DNA of 64,000 nt from SIG701 sp045544955 (GTDB lineage: Bacteria > Bacillota > Clostridia > Oscillospirales > CAG-272). The notes under the pieces were generated by a model. That model was given only the letters and a program-made list of their open reading frames with translations, had not been told where the DNA came from and made no database searches. The translations under genes and the position numbers were made by a program. Below, one piece after another: positions 53,486-61,876 of this stretch (position 1 is the first letter of the stretch; every line of letters begins with the position of its first letter). The DNA lies in the NCBI GenBank assembly GCA_045544955.1, contig JAZPZY010000046.1, forward strand, positions 1 to 64,000. The letters are read 5' to 3'.

Positions 53486-55279
53486 ATGATTCGCTCTCAT
53501 GTACTGATCTGCGGCGGTACCGGTTGTACTTCTTCCGGCAGCGTTGCACTCCGTGACAGACTTGCGGAGGAACTCAAAGCAAAGGGCCTTGAGGAAGAGA
53601 TCAAAATCGTTATGACCGGTTGCTTTGGTCTTTGTGCTCTCGGTCCGATCATGATCGTGTATCCCGAAGGCACGTTCTACAGCCAGGTTACCACTGACGA
53701 CATTCCCGAAATCGTTGAGGAGCACCTTCTGAAGGGACGTATCGTTGATCGCCTTGTTTACAACGATAAGGCGGCCGACGCTGAAGAGCATTCCTCTTCG
53801 CTCTCCGATACGCAGTTCTATAAGAAACAGAAGCGCGTTGCTCTCCGTAACTGCGGTGTTATTAACCCCGAAACAATTGACGAGTACTTCGCTATGGACG
53901 GTTATTTCGCACTGGCCAAGGTTGTGAAGGAAATGACGCCGGAAGACGTTATCAACACCATCCTTGCCTCCGGTCTCCGCGGACGCGGCGGCGGCGGATT
54001 CCCCACCGGCCGTAAGTGGCAGTTTGCCCGCGCATCCGTCGCTGACAAGAAATACGTAGTATGTAACGCCGACGAAGGTGACCCGGGTGCGTTCATGGAC
54101 CGTTCCGTGCTGGAGGGTGACCCCCACGCTCTGATCGAGGCTATGGCAATCGCTGCATACGCTATCGGCGCTGACGAAGGTTGGGTTTACGTTCGTGCAG
54201 AGTATCCGATCGCTGTAAGAAGACTTTCCATCGCTATTGAGCAGGCAAGAGAATACGGACTGCTCGGCAAGAACATCTTCGGTTCCGACTTCAACTTCGA
54301 TCTGCATATCCGTCTCGGCGCCGGCGCATTCGTGTGCGGTGAGGAAACGGCTCTGCTGACCTCCGTTGAAGGTAACCGCGGTGAGCCTCGTCCCCGTCCT
54401 CCGTTCCCGGCTGTTAAGGGTCTGTGGGGCAAGCCTACCATCATCAACAACGTTGAAACCTACGCCAACATTCCCCAGATCATCCTGAAGGGTGCCGATT
54501 GGTTCTCTTCCATGGGTACCGAGAAGTCCAAGGGTACGAAGGTATTCGCTCTGGGCGGCAAGATCACCAACACCGGTCTTGTGGAAGTTCCCATGGGTAC
54601 CACGCTTCGTGAAATCGTTGAGGAGATCGGCGGCGGCGTTCCGAACGGCAAGACGTTTAAGGCTGCACAGACCGGTGGTCCTTCCGGCGGTTGTATTCCG
54701 GCTTCTCTTATCGACGTAGCCATCGACTACGATAACCTGATCGAAATCGGTTCCATGATGGGCTCCGGCGGTCTGATCGTCATGGACGAAGACACCTGTA
54801 TGGTTGACCTTGCCAAGTTCTTCCTGGAGTTCACCGTGGATGAATCCTGCGGTAAGTGTGCTCCGTGCCGTATCGGTACCGTTCGCATGCTGGAGATCCT
54901 GAACAAGATCTGCGACGGCAACGGCGAGATGGAAGATCTGGACAAGCTGGAAGAGCTGGCTAACTACGTAAAGAGTGCTTCTCTCTGCGGTCTGGGTCAG
55001 ACGGCTCCTAACCCGATTCTCTCCACGCTCCGTTATTTCCGTGACGAGTATATTGCTCATATCGTGGACAAGAAGTGTCCTGCCGGCGTTTGCAAAAAAC
55101 TGCTTAACTACACCATCGATCCCGATAAGTGTAAGGGTTGTACTCTGTGTGCACGTGCTTGTCCCGCCGGTGCCATTACCGGTAAGGTTAAGGAAGCACA
55201 CGTTATCGATCCCGCTAAGTGCGTGAAGTGCGGCGCTTGTATGGAAAAATGTAAGTTTGGCGCTATCTCCAGAAAGTAA
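53486..55279 (+). CDS. hydB: NuoF-like flavoprotein subunit of NADH-dependent hydrogenase (HydB)
   Basis: NADH-binding, FMN-carrying subunit. N-terminal thioredoxin-like 2Fe-2S domain (CGGTGCTSSG; GCFGLCALGP). NuoF core with the Gly-rich NADH/FMN loops GLRGRGGGGFPTGRKW and CNADEGDPGAFMDR. SLBB domain, 4Fe-4S site SCGKCAPCRIGT, and C-terminal two 4Fe-4S ferredoxin (CKGCTLCARACP; CVKCGACMEKCKFGAI). 597 residues. Passes electrons between NADH, ferredoxin and HydA. AGGAGG precedes the ATG. Confidence 0.95.
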   Translation: MIRSHVLICGGTGCTSSGSVALRDRLAEELKAKGLEEEIKIVMTGCFGLCALGPIMIVYPEGTFYSQVTTDDIPEIVEEHLLKGRIVDRLVYNDKAADAEEHSSSLSDTQFYKKQKRVALRNCGVINPETIDEYFAMDGYFALAKVVKEMTPEDVINTILASGLRGRGGGGFPTGRKWQFARASVADKKYVVCNADEGDPGAFMDRSVLEGDPHALIEAMAIAAYAIGADEGWVYVRAEYPIAVRRLSIAIEQAREYGLLGKNIFGSDFNFDLHIRLGAGAFVCGEETALLTSVEGNRGEPRPRPPFPAVKGLWGKPTIINNVETYANIPQIILKGADWFSSMGTEKSKGTKVFALGGKITNTGLVEVPMGTTLREIVEEIGGGVPNGKTFKAAQTGGPSGGCIPASLIDVAIDYDNLIEIGSMMGSGGLIVMDEDTCMVDLAKFFLEFTVDESCGKCAPCRIGTVRMLEILNKICDGNGEMEDLDKLEELANYVKSASLCGLGQTAPNPILSTLRYFRDEYIAHIVDKKCPAGVCKKLLNYTIDPDKCKGCTLCARACPAGAITGKVKEAHVIDPAKCVKCGACMEKCKFGAISRK

Positions 55280-55297
55280 GAAAGGAGCTTTAACGAA

Positions 55298-57034
55298 ATG
55301 GATATGGTAAAAGTCAAAATTAACGGCATTGAGGTTGAAGTTCCCAAGAACGCAACCGTTCTGGATGCCGCCAGAGTTGCCGGTATTAATATTCCGACGC
55401 TCTGCTATCTGAAAGATATCAATGAAATCGGTGCTTGCCGTCTCTGCCTTGTTGAGGTAGTCGGTGCACGCGGTCTCGTTACCTCCTGCGTATATCCCGT
55501 AACGGATGGCATGGAGATCTTCACCAACACCGAAAAGGTAAAGGCTGCCCGCAAGATGAACCTGGAACTGGTTCTCTCCGCTCACAACAAAAAGTGCCTT
55601 TCCTGCGTTCGCTCCACTACCTGTGAGCTGCAGAAGCTGGCTAACGAGTACGGTGTGGACGAGAACTACTTCAAGTCTGACGACTGCGAATGCGAAATCG
55701 ATACTTCTTCTGTTTCCATTATCCGTGACAACAGCAAGTGTATCCTTTGCCGCCGTTGCGTAGCTGCTTGTAACAACGTGCAGGGCATTGGTGCCATCGG
55801 CATGACCAACCGTGGTTACGATACCGAGGTTGCCTCTCCCAACGGCCTGAAACTGGCTGAAACCGCTTGTATCAACTGCGGTCAGTGCATCGTTGCATGT
55901 CCCACTGGTGCGCTCTACGAGCGTGACGATACTGATGCAGTATTTGCTGCCATCAACGATCCTACAAAGCATGTGGCTATTTGCGCCGCACCTTCTGTTC
56001 GTGCTACCATCGGCGAGTGCTTCGGCTACGAGCCCGGCACCGATGTAGAGGGACAGATGGTTGCCGCTATGAAGCGTCTCGGCTTCGATGGCGTATACGA
56101 TATGAACTTCACTGCAGACCTTACCATTATGGAAGAGGCTACCGAGTTCCTCGGCCGTGTGAAGAATGGCGGCGTTCTGCCGATGATCACTTCCTGCTCT
56201 CCCGGATGGGTTAAGTACTGCGAGCATTTCTTCCCCGAAATGACGGACAACCTTTCCACCTGTAAGTCTCCTCAGCAGATGTTCGGTGCTATCTATAAGG
56301 CATACTATGCAAAGAAGATGGGCATCGATCCCAAGGACGTTGTATTCGTATCTGCCATTCCGTGTACCGCAAAGAAATTTGAGGTAACCCGTGACGGTCA
56401 GGACGTGGAAGGCGTTCCGGGCGTGGATTACGCAATCACCACCCGTGAGCTCGCCCGCATGATCGACGTTGCCGGCATCGATTTCCGAGCTCTCGCTGAT
56501 GAGAAATTCGATTCTCCCGTTGACATCGGTTCCGGTGCAGGCGTTATCTTCGGTGCTACCGGCGGCGTTATGGAGGCTGCTCTCCGTACGGCTGCTGAGG
56601 TTATCCTCGGTACCGAGCTGAAGGAAGTTGACTTCAACGACGTTCGCGGTACGGAAGGCATTAAGTTTGCCACCTACAAGCTGGGCGATATGGAACTGAA
56701 CGTGGCCGTAGCCAGCGGTACCGGCAATGCCTGCAAGCTCCTCAAGGGCGTACAGGACGGTACCTACAAGGTTGACTTCATCGAAATCATGGGCTGTCCC
56801 GGCGGCTGTGTAAACGGCGGGGGTCAGCCGTATCAGCCGGCTTCCGTTCGCAACAGTGTGGATCTGAAAGCAAAGCGTGCTGCAGTTCTGTACAATGCAG
56901 ATAAGAAGATGGATCTCCGTAAGTCTCACGAGAACTCCATCATCAAGAAGCTGTACGAGGACTTCCTTGGTGAGCCCAACAGCCACCTGGCACACGAGCT
57001 GCTTCACACTCATTATGTAAAGCGCGGTAAGTAA
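55298..57034 (+). CDS. hydA: NADH-dependent [FeFe]-hydrogenase catalytic subunit (HydA)
   Basis: Evolves or takes up H2. Order: 2Fe-2S plant-type domain (C36, C47, C50, C64), His-ligated 4Fe-4S (H96, C100, C103, C109), two 4Fe-4S (C148-C158, C191-C201), H-cluster domain with L1 TSCSP (C300), L2 PCTAKK (C356), L3 MGCPGGC (C500, C504), and small-subunit-like C-terminus. 578 residues, the layout of bifurcating group A enzymes. Proton-transfer Cys present in TSCSP, unlike the HydS-like paralogue. AAGGAG precedes the ATG; a terminator follows. Confidence 0.96.
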   Translation: MDMVKVKINGIEVEVPKNATVLDAARVAGINIPTLCYLKDINEIGACRLCLVEVVGARGLVTSCVYPVTDGMEIFTNTEKVKAARKMNLELVLSAHNKKCLSCVRSTTCELQKLANEYGVDENYFKSDDCECEIDTSSVSIIRDNSKCILCRRCVAACNNVQGIGAIGMTNRGYDTEVASPNGLKLAETACINCGQCIVACPTGALYERDDTDAVFAAINDPTKHVAICAAPSVRATIGECFGYEPGTDVEGQMVAAMKRLGFDGVYDMNFTADLTIMEEATEFLGRVKNGGVLPMITSCSPGWVKYCEHFFPEMTDNLSTCKSPQQMFGAIYKAYYAKKMGIDPKDVVFVSAIPCTAKKFEVTRDGQDVEGVPGVDYAITTRELARMIDVAGIDFRALADEKFDSPVDIGSGAGVIFGATGGVMEAALRTAAEVILGTELKEVDFNDVRGTEGIKFATYKLGDMELNVAVASGTGNACKLLKGVQDGTYKVDFIEIMGCPGGCVNGGGQPYQPASVRNSVDLKAKRAAVLYNADKKMDLRKSHENSIIKKLYEDFLGEPNSHLAHELLHTHYVKRGK

Positions 57035-57046
57035 TCGTTTTCACTC

Positions 57047-57077
57047 AAAAAGCCGTCGGGATTTCCGACGGCTTTTT
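57047..57077 (+). terminator. intrinsic terminator of the hydrogenase operon
   Basis: AGCCGTCGG (57051-57059) pairs with CCGACGGCT (57065-57073), A-run before and T5 after. Confidence 0.9.
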
Positions 57078-57130
57078 GCTGTGTCGATCATTAAATAATT
57101 GCATTTTTTTAATGAATTTACCTGTATCTA

Positions 57131-57158
57131 TTGCTTTTTATCGCGAATATGTTATAAT
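57131..57158 (+). promoter_or_regulatory. promoter of the Gfo/Idh/MocA gene
   Basis: TTGCTT (57131-57136), 16-base spacer, TATAAT (57153-57158). Confidence 0.7.
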
Positions 57159-57197
57159 GTTACCGACAAGTCCAAATAGAAATTTTAGGAGGATATT

Positions 57198-58373
57198 ATG
57201 GATAAGGTCAGATTTGGTGTCATTGGTATCGGCAACATGGGCACCTCTCATATTAAGAATTTCTTTGCCGGAAAAGTAGAAAACGGTGTTATTACCGCCG
57301 TTTGTGATCTGAAGCAGGAAAGACTGGACGCGATCCGTGAAACGTGCGGCGATAATGTGCAGTATTTCCTGGATTATCACGATCTTCTGAAGTGCGACGA
57401 TGTAGATGCCGTTGTTATCGCAACGCCGCACTATCTCCATCCTGTGATCGGTATCGAAGCTTTTAAGGCCGGCAAGCACGTACTCACCGAGAAACCGGTA
57501 GGCGTTTACACCAAAAAGGTGGAAGAGTTCATGGCTGCCGCCCGTGAAAGCGGCAAGGTGTTCGGTATCATGTACAACCAGCGTACGAACCCTGCCTTCC
57601 AGAAAATGCGTGAAATCGTACAGTCCGGTCAGCTTGGCGAACTGAAAAGGTGCATCTGGATCGTTACCAACTGGTACCGTACGCAGGCTTACTACAACAG
57701 CGGCGGATGGCGTGCTACCTGGGAAGGCGAAGGCGGCGGCGTTCTTCTGAATCAGTGCCCTCATAACCTGGATATCTGGCAGTGGATCTTCGGTATGCCC
57801 AACAGAATCCGTGCTTTCTGCTCTTTTGGTAAGTACCACGATATCGAAGTTGACGACGACGTAACCGCATACGCTGAGTACCCGAACGGCGCTACCGGTG
57901 TGTTTATCACGACTACCGGTGAGTCCTCCGGTACCAACCGTCTGGAGATCAGCGGTTCTCTTGGTAAGTTGATTTATGAGCCCACAACCGGTATTCTTGA
58001 ATACACCAAGTTTGAAATAGACGAGCGTAAGTTCTGTTTTGAGTGCCCCGATAGTTTCAAGCAGATTCCTTGCACCGTCGAGCAGATCAAGTTTGACAGC
58101 ACCGGTCCCGCCCACATGGGTATCTTCCAGAACTTCACCAATCATCTTTTGAACGGTGAACCGCTTCTGGCTCCCGGCTACGAAGGCATCAACGGTCTGT
58201 CTATCTCCAACGCAATGATGCTCTCCACCTGGAAGAACGATTTCGTTGACATTCCCAACGATGGCACCGAATTCCTTGCACACCTCGAGGAGAAGATCAA
58301 GAACTCCACCGTTAAAAAGGCAGACGTCGCAGGCGGCGTTGCCAACCTTGACGGCACTTACGGAACTAAGTAA
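57198..58373 (+). CDS. Gfo/Idh/MocA-family NAD(P)-dependent oxidoreductase
   Basis: 391 residues. Rossmann N-terminus (GVIGIGNMGTSHI), VVIATPHYLHP and the catalytic EKPVGVY lysine motif are followed by the alpha/beta C-terminal domain with WRATWEGEGGGVLLNQCPHNLD, where the His-Asp pair fits the family. Likely oxidises or reduces a sugar or cyclitol; the substrate cannot be read. Monocistronic: own promoter, AGGAGG ribosome site and strong terminator. Codon use is optimised like the hydrogenase genes. Confidence 0.9.
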   Translation: MDKVRFGVIGIGNMGTSHIKNFFAGKVENGVITAVCDLKQERLDAIRETCGDNVQYFLDYHDLLKCDDVDAVVIATPHYLHPVIGIEAFKAGKHVLTEKPVGVYTKKVEEFMAAARESGKVFGIMYNQRTNPAFQKMREIVQSGQLGELKRCIWIVTNWYRTQAYYNSGGWRATWEGEGGGVLLNQCPHNLDIWQWIFGMPNRIRAFCSFGKYHDIEVDDDVTAYAEYPNGATGVFITTTGESSGTNRLEISGSLGKLIYEPTTGILEYTKFEIDERKFCFECPDSFKQIPCTVEQIKFDSTGPAHMGIFQNFTNHLLNGEPLLAPGYEGINGLSISNAMMLSTWKNDFVDIPNDGTEFLAHLEEKIKNSTVKKADVAGGVANLDGTYGTK

Positions 58374-58385
58374 TTTATAAGTCAC

Positions 58386-58415
58386 AAACCGTATGCAGAA
58401 AGCATACGGTTTTTC
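58386..58415 (+). terminator. intrinsic terminator after the oxidoreductase gene
   Basis: AAACCGTATGC (58386/87-58396) pairs with GCATACGGTTT (58402-58412), loop AGAAA, followed by T's. Confidence 0.9.
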
Positions 58416-58423
58416 TTTCGCTC

Positions 58424-58452
58424 TTGACAATTGATGTCCAGTTTGTTATAAT
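58424..58452 (+). promoter_or_regulatory. perfect consensus sigma-A promoter of the PLMP-like gene
   Basis: TTGACA (58424-58429), exactly 17 bases, TATAAT (58447-58452): both hexamers are full consensus, the best promoter in the window. Transcription should start near 58459. Confidence 0.9.
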
Positions 58453-58458
58453 GTAGTT

Positions 58459-58535
58459 GTGAATAGGGGCGGGCACCCATAAGAAAAAACGGCATTCACA
58501 TTCCACAATCGAATCAACACAAGGGGGAGACACCC
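58459..58535 (+). promoter_or_regulatory. structured leader with a duplicated start-like unit
   Basis: About 77-base leader. GTGAAT (58459-58464) can pair with ATTCAC (58494-58499); an exclusive alternative pairs TTGTG (58457-58461) with CACAA (58504-58508). A G-rich block plus CACCCAT and GAAAAAA occurs twice (58466-58489 and 58522-58546), in the same frame. The second copy places AAGGGGGAG seven bases before an ATC codon where the gene's start is expected; the first has ATA. Regulatory meaning is inference. Confidence 0.5.
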
Positions 58536-58553
58536 ATCGAAAAAAATATTATT

Positions 58554-58964
58554 GTGATTGATGAGCAGGGAAATGAGTATGAAGCGACCTATCCCAAGCG
58601 GGCAAAAGGTCTTGTGAAAAACGGCAGGGCACGCTTCATTAATGAAAATACAATTTGCCTTGCGTGCCCTCCGGATACAAATTTGGAGGATAAACAAATG
58701 GAAACTAATAGATTAACATCGAGAGAAATATTTGCACAACTCACCATACTGCAAAAACAACTAACCGAAAACAGCCAAACCTCGTTGCACCGTTTAGGTG
58801 ATGCGCTCTCTTCTCTTGAAGGCGAGGAGAACGACGCCAAGTACGAACAAGTTGCCGAAATTTGCGATGTTTTCAAAACGAGAGAGCTAACACTTTTCAA
58901 ATTGCTAGAAATGTACGAAAAAATGTACGATGATATTCAGCATCGCGAAAATACAAAAACCTAA
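58554..58964 (+). CDS. small protein with IscB PLMP/RRXRR-like N-terminus
   Basis: 136 residues from GTG 58554. Homology probably begins at ATC 58536 (codons IEKNIIV before the GTG), placed right after AAGGGGGAG, so either AUC initiation or a lost ATG. Residues 9-29 (Y-x-A-T-Y-P-K-R-A-K-G-L-V-K-N-G-R-A-R-F-I) match the pattern of the N-terminal PLMP (RRXRR) domain of IscB-type proteins: P-x-R-A-R-x-L-L-x-x-G-R-A. No RuvC or HNH domain follows; the rest is a helical, Leu/Glu-rich segment (55-130). The gene is more A/T-rich than its neighbours, suggesting transfer. Function unknown; pseudogene possible. Confidence 0.6.
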   Translation: MIDEQGNEYEATYPKRAKGLVKNGRARFINENTICLACPPDTNLEDKQMETNRLTSREIFAQLTILQKQLTENSQTSLHRLGDALSSLEGEENDAKYEQVAEICDVFKTRELTLFKLLEMYEKMYDDIQHRENTKT

Positions 58965-59023
58965 TCCGTACAAGATACATTCTAAGAACTGTTGCCTGAT
59001 GCCAACACACGCCTAAAGAAACC

Positions 59024-59052
59024 GAGCTCGTATGGAAAATCCATACGGGCTC
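59024..59052 (+). other. 12-bp hairpin downstream of the PLMP-like gene
   Basis: GAGCTCGTATGG (59024-59035) pairs with CCATACGGGCTC (59041-59052), one G-U, loop AAAAT. There is no U-run after it, so it may be a weak terminator, an RNA-stabilising 3' stem or a leader element of the next gene. Nothing else is seen in 58965-59083 apart from the GGAGG of the next gene. Confidence 0.5.
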
Positions 59053-59083
59053 ACTCTATATATCGCACAACCTGGAGGATATT

Positions 59084-60121
59084 ATGGACTTCACAAGACT
59101 TAACAAACAGATCGACGATTACTGCGAAAAGGAATGCATCATGGGCGTTCTCCGCGTGACGGTGCATGATCAAATCATTTATAAAAGAGAATTCGGTGTC
59201 GCCGACATCGAAACGGGTGAGAGATTCTCCGATACGTCTGCATTCACGTTTTATTCAATCTCCAAACCGCTCTGCATGCTCGGAATCATGAAACTGGTCG
59301 ATGCCGGGCTTGTGGATCTCGACGTGCATCCATCAGTATATTTGCCGGAGGCGAAATGGTTTGACAAGCGAATTACGCTTCGCATGATGTTTCACCACAC
59401 AAGCGGCTTGCCGGAACTGCGGGAGATTCCCGATTTTCTTGCAAAGACGGCCGGGGAACCGTATTCACTGGCGGCACGCAAGGGAATTTCCATGCTGGCA
59501 GACTATCCAATGCATTTTGAGCCGGGCACACGTGGGGAGTACGCCAACGTAAACATCATGACGGCGGCACTGATTATTGAAAACGTTACCGGAATTCCTT
59601 ATGCAAAATATATGGAAAAGGAAGTTTTCACACCGCTGAAAATGGAGCGTACCGTGGTGGATGATCCTGTTATGTTCATTCCCAACCGAGTAAGCGGCCA
59701 TAATCTGGATAGCGGAAAACTTGTAAAGGTGCCTAAATCCTACGGCAGTATGTTCGGTGCCGGCGATATTGTCGGCACGGCAGACGATCTTTACCGCTTG
59801 AACCATGCGATCAAGTACAAACTCCTTATCAGCGAAGACGCCTGGAACGCCGTCCTCACGCCTTCGCCGCTTAGTAAGATGGGACTCGGATGCACAATCA
59901 CGCAGTGGCACGGTAAGCATCGCATTACCCATAACGGTGGTGCTTCCGGATTCCGGACGCTGCACGTACAACTGCCAGACGATGACTTTGACGTAATTTT
60001 TCTGTCAAACAGCGGCTTTGGCAACGCACGCAACGATATCCTTGAAATGATTCACGATGCATGTTACGGGAGCGATCAACCGCTGGGCGATACCTTTGAG
60101 ATGGATAAAGGATATATTTAA
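59084..60121 (+). CDS. serine hydrolase, beta-lactamase/class C PBP family
   Basis: 345 residues of the penicillin-binding/beta-lactamase fold. The nucleophile motif SxxK is SISK (about residue 60), YxN is YANVN (about 152-156), and HxG replaces KTG as HNGG (about 286). FHHTSGLPE is the usual conserved loop. No signal peptide, so probably cytoplasmic: an esterase or D-amino-peptide hydrolase rather than a resistance enzyme. GGAGG precedes the ATG; a strong terminator follows. Confidence 0.85.
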   Translation: MDFTRLNKQIDDYCEKECIMGVLRVTVHDQIIYKREFGVADIETGERFSDTSAFTFYSISKPLCMLGIMKLVDAGLVDLDVHPSVYLPEAKWFDKRITLRMMFHHTSGLPELREIPDFLAKTAGEPYSLAARKGISMLADYPMHFEPGTRGEYANVNIMTAALIIENVTGIPYAKYMEKEVFTPLKMERTVVDDPVMFIPNRVSGHNLDSGKLVKVPKSYGSMFGAGDIVGTADDLYRLNHAIKYKLLISEDAWNAVLTPSPLSKMGLGCTITQWHGKHRITHNGGASGFRTLHVQLPDDDFDVIFLSNSGFGNARNDILEMIHDACYGSDQPLGDTFEMDKGYI

Positions 60122-60130
60122 TTTTTGCGA

Positions 60131-60166
60131 AAAAGAACCGGCTTTCATAGGAAAGCCGGTTCTTTT
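60131..60166. terminator. bidirectional terminator between convergent genes
   Basis: A perfect 16-bp stem (60131-60146 with 60151-60166, loop ATAG) with A4 on the left and T4 on the right. A second hairpin GCAGGGCGG/CCGCCCTGC (about 60177-60200) lies beside it toward the PAP2 gene. Confidence 0.9.
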
Positions 60167-60216
60167 CAATCTCGAAGCAGGGCGGATCTAACCGCCCTGC
60201 GATGGAGTGCCTTAAT

Positions 60217-60777
60217 TTAAAGCAGTTCCTTTTTTGTAACCTTTTTATACACAAATTTTACGACCCATACACCGAGAAAAGCAAACAGGATACCAAGCAG
60301 TGCACCTGCAAGCACGTCAGTGGGGTAATGCACGTACAGATACAGGCGTGAAAGCGCAACCAGGATGGCAGCAATCATGGCAGGGATACCAAGGCGTTTG
60401 TCACGGATCAAAAGCACGGTAGCACCTTCCAGGGAAGCAAGCGTATGGCCGGAAGGGAAGGAGTAATCCGACAGTCGTTCTACCAACAGCGGAATCTCGC
60501 GGAGTGTATTGAAATCGTAGGGGCGAATTCTGCCCACAAGCGGTTTCAACGTCATGTTTCCCACAAGAAAACCAAACAGAAGTGCGGCCCCCATCATAGC
60601 ACCGGTAGCACGCGTTTTTTTGAACAGAAGCAAAACCGCCGCAAGAAGGATCCAAAACAGGCCGTGATCACCGAGTTTAGTTATAAGAGGGAAGAACCAA
60701 TCTAAAAATGCACACTGGAACGTATCCTGGATCCAGTCCAGAATACTGATTTCCATTTTGGTTAATTGCTCAAACAT
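60217..60777 (-). CDS. PAP2-family membrane phosphatase
   Basis: 186 residues, six membrane helices. The phosphatase signature is complete: KPLVGRIRP (KxxxxxxRP), PSGH and SRLYLYVHYPTDV (SRxxxxxHxxxD). Candidate undecaprenyl-diphosphate or phosphatidylglycerol-phosphate phosphatase. AAAGGAG is 12 bases before the ATG. Last gene of the minus-strand envelope operon, 17 bases after its neighbour. Confidence 0.9.
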   Translation of the reverse strand: MFEQLTKMEISILDWIQDTFQCAFLDWFFPLITKLGDHGLFWILLAAVLLLFKKTRATGAMMGAALLFGFLVGNMTLKPLVGRIRPYDFNTLREIPLLVERLSDYSFPSGHTLASLEGATVLLIRDKRLGIPAMIAAILVALSRLYLYVHYPTDVLAGALLGILFAFLGVWVVKFVYKKVTKKELL

Positions 60778-60794
60778 ACTGCAATGATGCTCCT

Positions 60795-61874
60795 TTAATG
60801 ATTATATCTGTTATAGATAAGGAATTTATCGTCAACACGACGCAAGAAATAGGTTATGTCTATATAATCCCTGTAATCTTCTGCTGCAGTTCGTTTTAGA
60901 ACATGGGTAAAGGCAATACGGCAGGAGAAGGTATTCTCGTCGTACTCATAGAACTCTGAAACGCGAACGTTTTCAAAATCATAGGAATTGTGCTTGATAA
61001 CGAAATACGTCTCAGAAGTACGAAGATTGCCGTATAGTTCACTTTGCGGATCCAGATAGACGGCCGGCGTGCGGAACATGGCATCATTCTGCATGTACAT
61101 GGAGATCGCCTTCGCGGCTTCGATAACGTATTCTCTGTGTTCTGCGGCGAGAGATTCGCTGTAAAGCACGTCTGCGTGCAGAGCGCCGTTATCAAGTGAG
61201 GTCAAGGGACATTCACGGCCGTCCGGGGCCTTTACTGAAACGTTGTCCGGCGGAAGATACAAACCGTCCGCTCTATATTCAACGTATACGATGCCCTCAA
61301 CGCCCGCAGGCATGAAATCACAGGATTTGTCTTTCGTTTCCGTTCCGGTGAGCAGGGAATCATCCAGTTCAACACCGTTCACAAGAACGGTGTACCCGCG
61401 CGGCACGGTTACGGAAACGGATTCAACAGGGGAGCAGTACAGTTCAAAATCCGTCACCTCGTAGAGAGTGAATCCTTTTTCTGTTTTTCGCTCCGATTCG
61501 TTCAGCGTAAATGAGGAAAACTTGATCCCATCCGCTTTAACTATATATCGGATCGATGTGTCAAGTCCGGTGGTAATGGCGGAAAAAGAGACGGATTTGC
61601 CTTCAGTGAAGGAGGAAAGGTAACGGCATAGAGCGTCCTTGGTTTCATAGGGAGAAAGGGGAACGTCACATTTGCTTACTAATTCGGAAAAATCGCCGGA
61701 AGCATAATACTTTTCAAAAATGCGCTCTGCCTCATACTGCGGACGGGCTGACTCATAATCAGCAAGATAGGTTTGCGCGATGCCGATCCCTATATGGACA
61801 GCAATCACCGCAAGAATAATGCAAATGAAGTATACCGCGTAAAATATGGGGATACGTTTCTTGTGCTTCATCAT
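60795..61874 (-). CDS. membrane-anchored protein of unknown function
   Basis: About 359 residues: short basic N-terminus, one helix (about 9-30), then an all-extracytoplasmic region. It has an alpha-rich part (40-90), then a beta-rich middle including VPRGYTVLVNGVEL, a PEGA-like strand pattern, and an NTF2-like C-terminal stretch (about 245-359). I do not recognise the family. GGAGGG precedes a cluster of ATGs; 61874 (7 bases) or 61871 are best, 61880 too close. It overlaps the NAGPA gene end, so it is coupled to it. Confidence 0.7.
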   Translation of the reverse strand: MMKHKKRIPIFYAVYFICIILAVIAVHIGIGIAQTYLADYESARPQYEAERIFEKYYASGDFSELVSKCDVPLSPYETKDALCRYLSSFTEGKSVSFSAITTGLDTSIRYIVKADGIKFSSFTLNESERKTEKGFTLYEVTDFELYCSPVESVSVTVPRGYTVLVNGVELDDSLLTGTETKDKSCDFMPAGVEGIVYVEYRADGLYLPPDNVSVKAPDGRECPLTSLDNGALHADVLYSESLAAEHREYVIEAAKAISMYMQNDAMFRTPAVYLDPQSELYGNLRTSETYFVIKHNSYDFENVRVSEFYEYDENTFSCRIAFTHVLKRTAAEDYRDYIDITYFLRRVDDKFLIYNRYNH

Positions 61875-61876
61875 TA

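Noticed and set aside
53102..57013. A 1303-codon open frame antisense to the ferredoxin, hydB and hydA genes
   Set aside because: The plus-strand genes have complete, motif-rich products. The antisense frame is open because these highly biased genes almost never use the codons that would read as stops on the other strand. No ribosome site or family features.
58386..59052. The two flanking hairpins of the PLMP-like gene as terminal inverted repeats of a transposon
   Set aside because: They share only a short GTATG/CATAC core; the first is a normal terminator of the upstream gene. No target-site duplication or transposase.
59084..60121. Antibiotic-resistance beta-lactamase
   Set aside because: The motifs (SISK, YANVN, HNGG) and lack of a signal peptide fit the broad esterase/peptidase branch of the fold, not a secreted resistance enzyme.
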